Assembly: GCA_030692055.1 (NCBI GenBank)
Contig: JAUYCY010000173.1
Coordinates: 1-8,190 of the forward strand
Direction of reading: 5' to 3'
Origin: Candidatus Omnitrophota bacterium
Lineage (GTDB): Bacteria; Omnitrophota; Koll11; Duberdicusellales; 4484-171
DNA: 8,190 bases
In this document: positions 1 to 5,095 of the stretch, in pieces
How positions within the stretch are numbered: the stretch's first letter is position 1
How the letters are laid out: the number at the start of each line of letters is the position of its first letter
Notes under the pieces: generated by a model
The model's input: only the letters and a program-made list of their open reading frames with translations
What the model was told of the DNA's origin: nothing
The model's database searches: none
Program-made: the position numbers and the translations under genes

Positions 1-1
1 C

Positions 2-82
2 AAGAATGTGGAGAGATTAATTTTAGAAGACAGGGTAGTAAAACGTGATGTTGAGTTACTTAACTCGCATCTCGAGGTCTGA
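2..82 (+). CDS. Possible 3' end of an upstream gene (partial)
   Basis: One frame is open from the window edge to a TGA at 80-82 and reads as 26 charged, helix-like residues (NVERLILEDRVVKRDVELLN near its start). The other two forward frames stop within about 50 bases. The last codons and the stop lie inside the direct repeat at 68-120, so if this is a gene its C-terminus runs into repeat DNA. It is too short to assign a family and may be a chance open frame. Confidence 0.25.
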   Translation, partial: KNVERLILEDRVVKRDVELLNSHLEV

Positions 83-120
83 TCCCTTTTGCTTCATCTC
101 GAGGTCTGACCCCTTTTGCT
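68..120. repeat. Two tandem copies of a 26-bp repeat, 27-bp period
   Basis: Positions 68-93 and 95-120 are identical except at 83/110 (T versus C). The unit contains GAGGTCTGACCCCTTTT. A similar GAGGTCTGG-type core occurs inverted at 2001-2021, at the end of the KDPG aldolase gene. Sequences of this GGTCTGACCCC type are common as interspersed, REP-like elements or transposon ends in uncultured bacteria (general knowledge). No transposase is visible here. Confidence 0.7.
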
Positions 121-158
121 GCACCCGCCACATTCTCTTACGGCAATTTATAAACTAA

Positions 159-189
159 TTGACAAAACATCTTGGGTTAGATATATAAT
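159..189 (+). promoter_or_regulatory. Sigma70-type promoter for the aldolase operon
   Basis: A perfect -35 TTGACA lies at 159-164. It is followed after 17 bp by TATATA (182-187), or after 19 bp by a consensus TATAAT (184-189). Transcription would start near 195 and give a leader of about 190 nt before the aldolase ATG at 385. That leader carries the palindrome at 276-300 and the long hairpin at 314-375. The assignment comes from the motifs only. Confidence 0.6.
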
Positions 190-275
190 ATTCCCTTGGT
201 AAAGAAGAACGAATGAAACTTACGATTTTTCTGCGCTTGATATGATATGTTCATTGTCCCTTGCGCCTATATACC

Positions 276-300
276 GGTTAAATTTCTGTGAAATTTAACC
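276..300 (+). promoter_or_regulatory. Perfect 11-bp leader hairpin, TGT loop
   Basis: GGTTAAATTTC (276-286) is the exact reverse complement of GAAATTTAACC (290-300), leaving a 3-nt loop. No T-run follows, so it is not a classical terminator. Its 3' arm (TTAACC, 295-300) can instead pair with GGTTAA at 312-317. This would compete with the outer stem of the next hairpin, so two alternative folds of the aldolase leader are possible on paper. Confidence 0.6.
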
Positions 301-310
301 AGAGCGCTGC

Positions 311-380
311 GGGTTAATTCACGCTATTATTTTTTCTACGTGCGGATGTACTTGAAAAAATAATGCGTTCATTAAGGAGG
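311..380 (+). repeat. Structured 70-bp repeat, copy A, ending at the aldolase SD
   Basis: This segment aligns without gaps to 4161-4230, with about 57 of 70 positions identical. It folds into one long hairpin: 314-318 with 371-375, 321-324 with 365-368, 326-336 with 354-364 (11 perfect pairs, one T bulged at 325), and 340-343 with 348-351 closing loop GGAT. Several differences from the other copy are compensating and keep the pairing. The 3' arm abuts and partly includes the AAGGAGG Shine-Dalgarno site (374-380) of the gene at 385. It could be a mobile palindromic element or a cis-acting RNA structure. Confidence 0.75.
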
Positions 381-384
381 TTCG

Positions 385-1335
385 ATGTTTAGGGAAAAAA
401 TCAAAGTATTTGATTGCACGATCAGAGACGGCGGCCTTATCAATAACCATCAATTTGATACTAGGTTTGTCAGGGAAGTCTATAAATCTTTATCCGAAGC
501 CGGCGTTGATTATATGGAGATAGGCTATAAAAACTCCAAGAGGTTATTTTCCGAGAATGAGTATGGGAAGTGGAAATTTTGCGACGACGAGGTAATAAAA
601 GAGGCGATCAGCGGCATAAAGTCCAAAACAAAAATTTCTATCATGGTAGACGTTGACCGCGTGGATGTCGAGGATGTCAAACCGCGTAAAGATAGCCCTG
701 TTGGTATGATACGGGTTGCTTCGTACGTGAAAGACATTGATAAAGCCATATATCTGGTTAATCATTTTGCTGACAAAGGATATGAGACAACCGTCAACAT
801 TATGGCTGTATCACACGCTTTAGATAATGAATTAACCGAGGCGTTGCAGCAGCTTGATAAAGAATGTAAGGCAAATGTGATTTATATTGTAGATAGTTTC
901 GGCGCCCTCTATCAGGAAAGCGTAGAATTTTTGGTTAAAAAGTTTCAGAGTATTTTAAAATCAAAAGAAATAGGAATTCACGCGCATAATAATCAGCAGT
1001 TGGCCTTTGGTAATACCATTGAGGCGATAATTCATAATGCTAATTTTGTGGATGGCACTGTTTATGGGTTGGGCAGGGCTGCCGGAAATTGCCCTTTAGA
1101 GCTTTTAATCGGATTTTTAAAAAATCCGAAATTTGACATTCGTCCGATTTTAGACCTTATTTCCAAAGAGTTTGTTCCGCTACGGGAAAAAATGGAGTGG
1201 GGCTACATTATTCCTTACGCGATAGCCGGAATGCTTGATGAGCATCCTAAAGCCGCAATGGCGCTGCGTAACAGCGACAAGAAAGAAAACTATAGAGAAT
1301 TTTACGAGAGTTTAGTGGGAGACGATTTGGATTAA
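385..1335 (+). CDS. DRE-TIM metallolyase / HMGL-like aldolase
   Basis: This 316-residue TIM-barrel enzyme belongs to the HMG-CoA lyase / 4-hydroxy-2-oxovalerate aldolase superfamily, which makes or breaks C-C bonds next to a divalent-metal-bound 2-keto acid. The DCTIRDGG signature (residues 10-17; Asp10 metal, Arg14 catalytic) and the HAHNN metal motif (199-203) are intact. So are the VDSFGA strand (169-174) and GLGRAAGNCPLE (228-239), the counterpart of the GxGAGN loop. The start is set by AAGGAGG at 374-380, four bases before the ATG. The stop overlaps the next ATG by one base (TAATG), so it is coupled to a KDPG-type aldolase. Such proteins are usually annotated only as 'aldolase catalytic domain-containing'. 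The substrate cannot be read from sequence, and a 4-hydroxy-2-ketoacid aldolase role is the most likely guess. Confidence 0.85.
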   Translation: MFREKIKVFDCTIRDGGLINNHQFDTRFVREVYKSLSEAGVDYMEIGYKNSKRLFSENEYGKWKFCDDEVIKEAISGIKSKTKISIMVDVDRVDVEDVKPRKDSPVGMIRVASYVKDIDKAIYLVNHFADKGYETTVNIMAVSHALDNELTEALQQLDKECKANVIYIVDSFGALYQESVEFLVKKFQSILKSKEIGIHAHNNQQLAFGNTIEAIIHNANFVDGTVYGLGRAAGNCPLELLIGFLKNPKFDIRPILDLISKEFVPLREKMEWGYIIPYAIAGMLDEHPKAAMALRNSDKKENYREFYESLVGDDLD

Positions 1336-2021
1336 TGGACATACCGAGATTTAAAAAATTACCATTAATGGGAATATTGCGGGGTGTAGATACCGAGGTA
1401 ATTGAGCCTTTAGCAGAAGCAATTGTCGCCTCGGGCATAGAAACTGTCGAGATAACCATGAATACATCAGGTGTCTTGCAATTGATTAAAAAAATGGCGA
1501 AAATTTCAAAGCAGCGCCTGTTTGTCGGCGCCGGCACAGTGCTTGATTTAGAAATGCTTAAAGGCGCTTTAGATTCAGGCGCGACCTTTGCGGTTACGCC
1601 GGTTTTGGTGGAAGAGGTAGTTGGCTACTGCGTCAAACATAATATCGCGGTTTTTCCCGGAGCGTTTAGCCCGCAGGAAATATATAAAGCCTGGTCTAGT
1701 GGCGCAACCATGGTCAAAGTTTTTCCGGCGAAAGTTTTGGGCCCTGCGTATTTTAAAGAAATAAAGGGGCCTTTTAGCCAGATAGAACTCCTAGCTTGCG
1801 CAGGTGTGACTGCTGAAAATTTAAAAGACTATTTTTCTAGTGGCGCAGCGGCTATTGCCTTCGGTGCCAGCATTTTTAAAAAAGAATGGCTGGTAAAAAA
1901 AGATTTTATAAAAATAACCGAAAGCATTCGCGCAATTCTTGCCAGCTACGCGGCTTTTGCAGCTAAAAGCCATTGCCCTAAGAGCGGTGAGTGTAATAAC
2001 GGAGCCAGACCTCGGAATTAG
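1335..2021 (+). CDS. eda: KDPG/KHG aldolase family (2-keto-3-deoxy acid aldolase)
   Basis: This 228-residue class I aldolase would cleave 2-keto-3-deoxy-6-phosphogluconate or 4-hydroxy-2-oxoglutarate, releasing pyruvate or glyoxylate, in the cytoplasm. Family landmarks are GILRG (13-17), VEIT with the general-base Glu39, GAGTVLD (65-71), VTPV (87-90), FPGAFSP (107-113) and VKVFPA with the Schiff-base Lys128. The ATG shares its A with the stop of the upstream aldolase, so the two are translated together. E. coli Eda is 213 residues; here the last ~20 residues (Cys/Lys/Asn-rich, ending GARPRN) look unrelated to the family, and the final codons are repeat DNA (2001-2021). No 6-phosphogluconate dehydratase lies nearby, so an Entner-Doudoroff role is not shown. 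The true substrate may be another 2-keto-3-deoxy acid. Confidence 0.88.
   Translation: MDIPRFKKLPLMGILRGVDTEVIEPLAEAIVASGIETVEITMNTSGVLQLIKKMAKISKQRLFVGAGTVLDLEMLKGALDSGATFAVTPVLVEEVVGYCVKHNIAVFPGAFSPQEIYKAWSSGATMVKVFPAKVLGPAYFKEIKGPFSQIELLACAGVTAENLKDYFSSGAAAIAFGASIFKKEWLVKKDFIKITESIRAILASYAAFAAKSHCPKSGECNNGARPRN
2001..2021 (-). repeat. REP-like sequence forming the aldolase C-terminus
   Basis: Read on the minus strand this is AATTCCGAGGTCTGGCTCC. It shares CGAGGTCTG with the repeats at 68-120 and the AATTCCG start with the AATTCCGGGGACACA repeats at 3957 and 4535. It supplies the last six codons and the TAG stop of the KDPG-type aldolase. The match is short, so membership in one repeat family is inferred. 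Confidence 0.4.
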
Positions 2022-2078
2022 AATTTAGTTTAGACAAACCACTCTTCGCTCCGGAAGTTGAAAAATAATAAACCAAAT

Positions 2079-2095
2079 CCCACCTCGTAGGTGGG
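2079..2095 (+). promoter_or_regulatory. GC-rich 7-bp hairpin before the exported-protein gene
   Basis: CCCACCT (2079-2085) pairs perfectly with AGGTGGG (2089-2095) around a CGT loop. It ends five bases before the AAGGAGG Shine-Dalgarno site (2101-2107). No U-tract follows (CTTAG), so it is a poor terminator for the aldolase pair. It may be a leader hairpin or part of a repeat. No convincing promoter was seen in 2022-2113. Confidence 0.5.
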
Positions 2096-2113
2096 CTTAG
2101 AAGGAGGACGTGC

Positions 2114-2914
2114 GTGAACAAAAAATTGATTATAAGCTTAGTGTTAATATTTTTATTTTCTACTCCATATATTTTCGCCGAAATTATTATCCTTAAATCA
2201 GGTAAAACCGTAGAGGGGAAAATAATTGAAAAAACAGATAAGAGCATAAAGATATATATTGAAGGAATACCTATAACTTACTATTTTGATGAGATTGACA
2301 GTATTGATGGAAACAAAATAAAGCTTCTACTACCAATAGAAACAGCCAATAATAAAAACGAAATCTCACCAGTATCACAAAAGAAAGAGATGTCCCTTAA
2401 GGAAACAAGTTCTCCTGGCCAAATTAAAGATGCAATATCTCGCGAAAACTGGATAAATAGCAAATCTATAGCAGATTATTTACAGCAACTACGACAGATT
2501 ACCCTTGAAGTACAACAAAAAGGGATGCCTATAATGCAAAAATTAGAAGATAAATCTAAATTAAACGAAGTATTCTCTGAATTACAGGCGCTTAGTTTGG
2601 AAACTAAAAAAAGAATGAACGAGTTAATTCCACCCATAGAATTATCAACTTTTCATCAGTTGCAAATGGAAAGTTTTGATTATGGACACTTGGTTTGTGT
2701 TGCTGGGCTTAACAAAGACTTGGATAAGGCTGATTCGTATTATCTGAAACAATCTGAAACGGTTAAAAAAGAACAGGAAGAATTCAAGCGCGTATGCATC
2801 GCGCACGATTGCTCCCCAGAAGTTATTCAACAAATTGATCAAAGGATTGAAGAAGAGGAAAAAGAGATAAGACGTATCAAGGGGCTACATTCAAAAGATC
2901 CTCAATGGAATTAA
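2114..2914 (+). CDS. Exported protein: small beta domain plus helical C-terminal domain
   Basis: This 266-residue protein has no function that I recognise. It starts at GTG, chosen for the strong AAGGAGG at 2101-2107 six bases upstream. Residues 1-22 form a signal peptide (KK, then a hydrophobic run, likely cleaved after IFA). Residues 23-65 form a compact beta domain (IILKSGKTVEGKIIEKTDKS onward, then YYFDEIDSI), a type that recurs at the N-terminus of many exported proteins in Omnitrophota-like genomes, from memory. A Ser/Lys/Glu linker (66-105) follows. Residues 105-260 are predicted mostly helical and charged, ending in a coiled-coil-like stretch (EEEEKEIRRIKG). Two cysteines (216 or so and 230 or so) could form a disulfide outside the cytoplasm. 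It probably resides in the periplasm or envelope. Neighbours give no clue. Confidence 0.75.
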   Translation: MNKKLIISLVLIFLFSTPYIFAEIIILKSGKTVEGKIIEKTDKSIKIYIEGIPITYYFDEIDSIDGNKIKLLLPIETANNKNEISPVSQKKEMSLKETSSPGQIKDAISRENWINSKSIADYLQQLRQITLEVQQKGMPIMQKLEDKSKLNEVFSELQALSLETKKRMNELIPPIELSTFHQLQMESFDYGHLVCVAGLNKDLDKADSYYLKQSETVKKEQEEFKRVCIAHDCSPEVIQQIDQRIEEEEKEIRRIKGLHSKDPQWN

Positions 2915-3132
2915 TTAGTTCTGGAATAATGAGGCAGGTGCTGCTCGCCACAGATACAAAATTAATGTAGGTGGGTTTGCCTATGGTGGAGAATTAGGCT
3001 GACCAGTGCAGAAAATCTACCCTCAATAACAATGCCTCGCTATCCCGCCTAGCGTTTCTTACTTCAATATCTTGCGGTATAGGAAAGTATACCCTAAAGG
3101 GCACAAGTAAAAATGCGTCGTGGTAATGAGAA

Positions 3133-3209
3133 AAGTTCAAGTTTGTGTCGTAGCTACCGCAAGGAAGTTCAAGGTTGTGAGCTTGCCAACTTCGTTGGCA
3201 AGTGAACTT
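3133..3209 (+). repeat. 15-bp direct repeat (32-bp period) and nested hairpin
   Basis: Positions 3133-3147 and 3165-3179 are the same 15-mer (AAGTTCAAGkTTGTG) with one difference. The second copy opens a nested hairpin. AAGTTCA (3165-3171) pairs with TGAACTT (3203-3209), and inside it CTTGCCAAC (3182-3190) pairs perfectly with GTTGGCAAG (3194-3202) around a TTC loop. The side bulge at 3172-3181 is asymmetric. There is no following T-run, so it is not a standard terminator. Confidence 0.6.
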
Positions 3210-3211
3210 TC

Positions 3212-3240
3212 TTGAATTAACGGCTGATTCAAGTTATAAT
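3212..3240 (+). promoter_or_regulatory. Sigma70-type promoter for the site-2 protease gene
   Basis: TTGAAT (3212-3217) and a consensus TATAAT (3235-3240) are separated by exactly 17 bp. Transcription would begin near 3247, about 47 nt before the ATG at 3294. A 7-bp inverted repeat (3211-3217 with 3227-3233) lies across the -35 and spacer. The 12-bp palindrome CAGTTATAACTG (3264-3275) lies just downstream and is a possible operator. Regulator binding is speculation. Confidence 0.5.
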
Positions 3241-3293
3241 TAATACCTTACGCAGTCAGGATACAGTTATAACTGAGATTTACAGGGGCTGGA

Positions 3294-3938
3294 ATGAGGT
3301 TTCTCATGGGATTGATATCGCTTTTATTTAGTAATCCGGTGTTATTTGCTATATTGGCTGTATTGCTGCTTTATTCTATTATTGCCCATGAAGTTGCTCA
3401 TGGATGGGTTGCGCATCTTTTTGGGGATGATACTGCCAAGAGTTATGGCCGTTTAACGCTTAATCCGCTATCGCACATTGACCCGGTAGGAATGCTTATG
3501 CTTTTTTTCGTTGGGTTTGGCTGGGCAAAACCGGTACCGATTGATTATTATCGTCTAAGAAATTCCCGTATTGGCTTAATTGCCGTTTCTTTAGCCGGTT
3601 GCTTAGCAAATATATTCATTGCGACCATAGCGATATTTTTTTTGCAGCTTCCGGCCATAAGTACCAACCAAGTGTTACTGGCAATCCTTTCAATTGTCGT
3701 TAGAATAAATATTATCCTTGGAGCTTTCAACTTGATTCCTATACCGCCGCTTGATGGCTCAAAAATTCTTATGGGATTTCTTCCTTTAAGCGGCCAGAAA
3801 ATTATGGCGCGTCTTGAGAGATACGGCTTTTTTATAATCATCATTCTGCTTTATGCCGGCATCCTTGATCCCGTAATAACTTTTATACAGAATTTAATTT
3901 ACGCGATGATTGGTTTGTTATTTGGATTGTTTAAATAA
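3294..3938 (+). CDS. Minimal site-2 protease (M50 family) intramembrane metalloprotease
   Basis: This 214-residue multi-pass membrane protein is of the S2P-M50-like type and cuts transmembrane segments of substrate proteins within the membrane, often releasing transcription regulators. The zinc site is complete: HEVAH (His32, Glu33, His36) in the first long hydrophobic segment and NLIPIPPLDG (146-155) with Asp154 as third ligand. The GWAKPVPIDYY stretch (76-86) is typical of the subgroup. Hydrophobic segments lie near 15-33, 64-78, 96-118, 127-150 and 176-200. There is no PDZ domain, which makes it shorter than RseP-type proteases. AGGGG at 3284-3288 supports the ATG at 3294; a second ATG at 3306 has GAGG six bases before it and is equally possible. 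The substrate is unknown and no anti-sigma or sigma gene is adjacent. Confidence 0.92.
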   Translation: MRFLMGLISLLFSNPVLFAILAVLLLYSIIAHEVAHGWVAHLFGDDTAKSYGRLTLNPLSHIDPVGMLMLFFVGFGWAKPVPIDYYRLRNSRIGLIAVSLAGCLANIFIATIAIFFLQLPAISTNQVLLAILSIVVRINIILGAFNLIPIPPLDGSKILMGFLPLSGQKIMARLERYGFFIIIILLYAGILDPVITFIQNLIYAMIGLLFGLFK

Positions 3939-3956
3939 TTGGAGAATAAGAAGTCT

Positions 3957-3971
3957 AATTCCGGGGACACA
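3957..3971 (+). repeat. AATTCCGGGGACACA repeat, copy 1
   Basis: This 15-bp sequence is identical, in the same orientation, to 4535-4549. The copies bracket the palindrome cluster and the small membrane-protein gene, giving a 593-bp unit. Sequences of this type are frequent at the edges of interspersed repeats in environmental genomes (general knowledge). Confidence 0.65.
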
Positions 3972-4002
3972 ATTGGTTCGGCTACGCTCAGTACAGAAGG
4001 GA

Positions 4003-4068
4003 GGTCGAATGAGACCCAGATTTATGGCAGCAGTAGCGAACATAAATCTGTTGGTCGAATTTGACCCC
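4003..4068. repeat. Palindrome cluster with GGTCGAAT...GACC motif twice
   Basis: GGTCGAATGAGACC (4003-4016) and GGTCGAATTTGACC (4053-4066) each have self-complementary GGTC/GACC ends. Between them CAGATTTATG (4017-4026) pairs perfectly with CATAAATCTG (4041-4050) around a 14-nt loop. An open frame that crosses this area from 3910 has no SD and is not credible as a gene. Confidence 0.55.
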
Positions 4069-4172
4069 ACACCCAGCGACATATTCATTACGCTGGGATA
4101 GTTGGTTTACTTATTATTCAAATATCAGTTTGAGTTACCCATCACCCTATCTGGGTGTGGGGTTCAATTCGC
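4053..4172. mobile_element. REP/MITE-like element with inverted ends (about 120 bp)
   Basis: The left end (4053-4076; GGTCGAATTTGACCCCACAC then CCAG) is the near reverse complement of the right end (4151-4172; CTGGGTGTGGGGTTCAATTC then GC). The interior has two further hairpins: CCCAGCG (4072-4078) with CGCTGGG (4091-4097), and ACCC/CACCC (4137-4147) with GGGTG/GGGT (4153-4163). A 25-bp identical copy of the left end occurs at 8144-8168. No coding capacity is present, so it would be non-autonomous. Target-site duplications were not identified. Confidence 0.55.
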
Positions 4173-4230
4173 ACTATTATTTTTTCTGCGTACCGGTGTA
4201 CTTGAAAAGATAATGTGCTCATTGAAGAGG
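4161..4230 (+). repeat. Structured 70-bp repeat, copy B, ending at the next gene's SD
   Basis: This is the partner of 311-380. Pairings are 4163-4168 with 4221-4226, 4171-4174 with 4215-4218, 4176-4186 with 4204-4214 (one G-T wobble at 4181/4209) and GTAC 4190-4193 with GTAC 4198-4201 around loop CGGT. T4175 is bulged as in copy A. Compensating changes against copy A occur at the pairs 4165/4224, 4171/4218 and 4173/4216. It overlaps the right end of the element at 4053-4172 by about 12 bp and ends at the GAGGAG ribosome site of the gene at 4242. Confidence 0.75.
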
Positions 4231-4241
4231 AGAAATATAAG

Positions 4242-4526
4242 ATGAGTTGTTCCATATTAAAATTACCCGCGAAATGTTGTTGTTTTGGTGCAGTGATATG
4301 CCCGTTTTGCATACAACTTATGATTGTGGTTATCGCAATTGTGTTTGGGGCGTTGGTCGCTTGGAAGCCGAGAAAAACTATAGACATACAAATAGCTATT
4401 TATCGGCCTTTTAACTGGAAATTAGAACCTATATCTATGGAAAAGGAGATAAAAAACACTCGTATCATGGGGCTGACCGTTCTTATTCTTGGAATCCTTT
4501 CACTTATTTATATTTTCTTAACATAA
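4242..4526 (+). CDS. Small Cys-rich two-helix membrane protein, unknown function
   Basis: This 94-residue protein is not one I recognise. The N-terminus carries six cysteines (Cys3, Cys12-14, Cys20, Cys23), including a CCC triplet and a CPFC pair. These could bind metal or a lipid anchor, or form disulfides. A hydrophobic helix (about 24-41) follows, then a polar loop (42-74, with Trp41, Lys and Arg flanks) and a second helix (75-93) running to the C-terminus. The ATG at 4242 is chosen because AGGAG (4228-4232) lies nine bases before it. An in-frame GTG at 4215 would put the SD and a hairpin arm inside the gene. It lies between the structured repeat (upstream) and the 15-bp repeat at 4535 (downstream), so it may belong to a small mobile cassette. 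Confidence 0.6.
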   Translation: MSCSILKLPAKCCCFGAVICPFCIQLMIVVIAIVFGALVAWKPRKTIDIQIAIYRPFNWKLEPISMEKEIKNTRIMGLTVLILGILSLIYIFLT

Positions 4527-4534
4527 CAAACAAG

Positions 4535-4549
4535 AATTCCGGGGACACA
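4535..4549 (+). repeat. AATTCCGGGGACACA repeat, copy 2
   Basis: Identical to 3957-3971 and in the same direction. It begins eight bases after the stop of the small membrane-protein gene. See copy 1 for the cassette reading. Confidence 0.65.
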
Positions 4550-4588
4550 CATCTAACGATAGATAATTTTAATGCCGATTTCTGTAAT

Positions 4589-4618
4589 AAAAAAAGCCGA
4601 GCGTCATAGCCCGGCTTT
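4589..4618 (-). terminator. Rho-independent terminator of the SH3-like protein gene
   Basis: On the minus strand AAAGCCG (4618-4612) pairs with CGGCTTT (4599-4593), extended by GC/GC after one mismatch, with a 6-nt loop. A run of seven T follows (4595-4589). It lies 38 bases past the stop of the minus-strand gene at 4657. On the plus strand the stem is followed only by TTTAG, so it would act poorly in that direction. Confidence 0.85.
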
Positions 4619-4656
4619 AGCACTTAAGCCGTTTGATTGTCCGGCTCAAGCGTGCG

Positions 4657-5031
4657 TTAATATCCTATCGCCTGTTCAAGTAATACCCAGCCAACCCATC
4701 CTGCGCGAGCACCATCAAGGATTTCTACCTTAGCTGTTTTTTCCCAGTAATTAATTTCTAGAATTCTGGCTCTGGTATCATTTTCTACCTCAAATCCTTT
4801 GTGCCGTAATATAGTAATGAGATAATCTTGTTTATTGACTCCCATAAGATTGCCGGTTAGAAGGTTGTACATTTTCTTGCCAGTACCTACACAGATGGGT
4901 TGTTTGCCCTGAAAAGTCTGTAGTTGCACTTCTTTTCCGATTAACTCTACATATTGAGCGAAAGCATTTAATCCGCTAGCCAAGATAACTCCAGACATAA
5001 AAAACACAAATAATACCTTACTTTTTCTCAT
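4657..5031 (-). CDS. Secreted small SH3-like domain protein
   Basis: This 124-residue protein has a signal peptide at residues 1-25 (MRKSK, hydrophobic core, AFA then Gln26). Residues about 83-121 read as a bacterial SH3-like beta fold: alternating strands (ARILEINYWEKTAKVEIL) and a GARAGWVGWV turn that matches the 'GWVxxxxL' ending of SH3b-type domains. Such domains usually bind peptidoglycan or other envelope ligands outside the cytoplasm. Cys47 is the only cysteine. The start is fixed by GAGGAGGG (5046-5039) seven bases before the ATG; a longer in-frame version starting at 5064 would place this SD inside the gene. It is monocistronic, with its own terminator, and is divergent from hisF. 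The domain call is from sequence pattern and the binding target is unknown. Confidence 0.75.
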   Translation of the reverse strand: MRKSKVLFVFFMSGVILASGLNAFAQYVELIGKEVQLQTFQGKQPICVGTGKKMYNLLTGNLMGVNKQDYLITILRHKGFEVENDTRARILEINYWEKTAKVEILDGARAGWVGWVLLEQAIGY

Positions 5032-5095
5032 TTTACATCCCTCCTCAAGCTCTATATAACCCAATTAAGATAATAACATATAAGCTTAGCTAAAA

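Larger units (their letters stand above)
2915..3293. other. 379-bp stretch without a supportable gene
   Basis: All frames are broken by stops. The longest protein-like scrap is a read of about 25 residues ending at a TGA at 2991-2993. It lacks a start, an SD and family similarity. The stretch instead holds several palindromes: GGTATA/TATACC around GGAAAG near 3075-3092, a direct repeat with a nested hairpin at 3133-3209, a promoter at 3212-3240 and the 12-bp palindrome CAGTTATAACTG at 3264-3275. It could be a decayed gene or mobile element, or a structured RNA. Nothing decides between these. Confidence 0.5.

Noticed and set aside
214..246. Tiny open frame (10 codons) in the aldolase leader
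   Set aside because: The SD is poor, the frame is very short, and there is no run of regulatory codons to suggest a leader peptide.
2919..2993. Short protein-like read (ends near RYKINVGGFAYGGELG)
   Set aside because: There is no start codon with an SD, no family is recognisable, and it is only about 25 codons long. It is too weak to call a pseudogene.
3060..3120. Resemblance of AGGAAAG...AGGGCAC to the RNase P RNA core
   Set aside because: The rest of the RNase P consensus is absent (no matching 3' strand of the core helix, and the region is too short and disordered).
3910..4101. 63-codon open frame after the protease gene
   Set aside because: It overlaps the protease gene end and runs through palindromic repeat DNA. 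It has no SD, and its translation looks like random repeat read-through.
4215..4241. GTG at 4215 as the start of the small membrane protein
   Set aside because: It would place the 3' arm of the hairpin and the GAGGAG site inside the gene. ATG 4242 has the SD at good spacing.
5032..5064. Longer start (5064) for the minus-strand SH3-like protein
   Set aside because: It would add acidic residues before the signal peptide and put the strong GAGGAGGG SD inside the gene.
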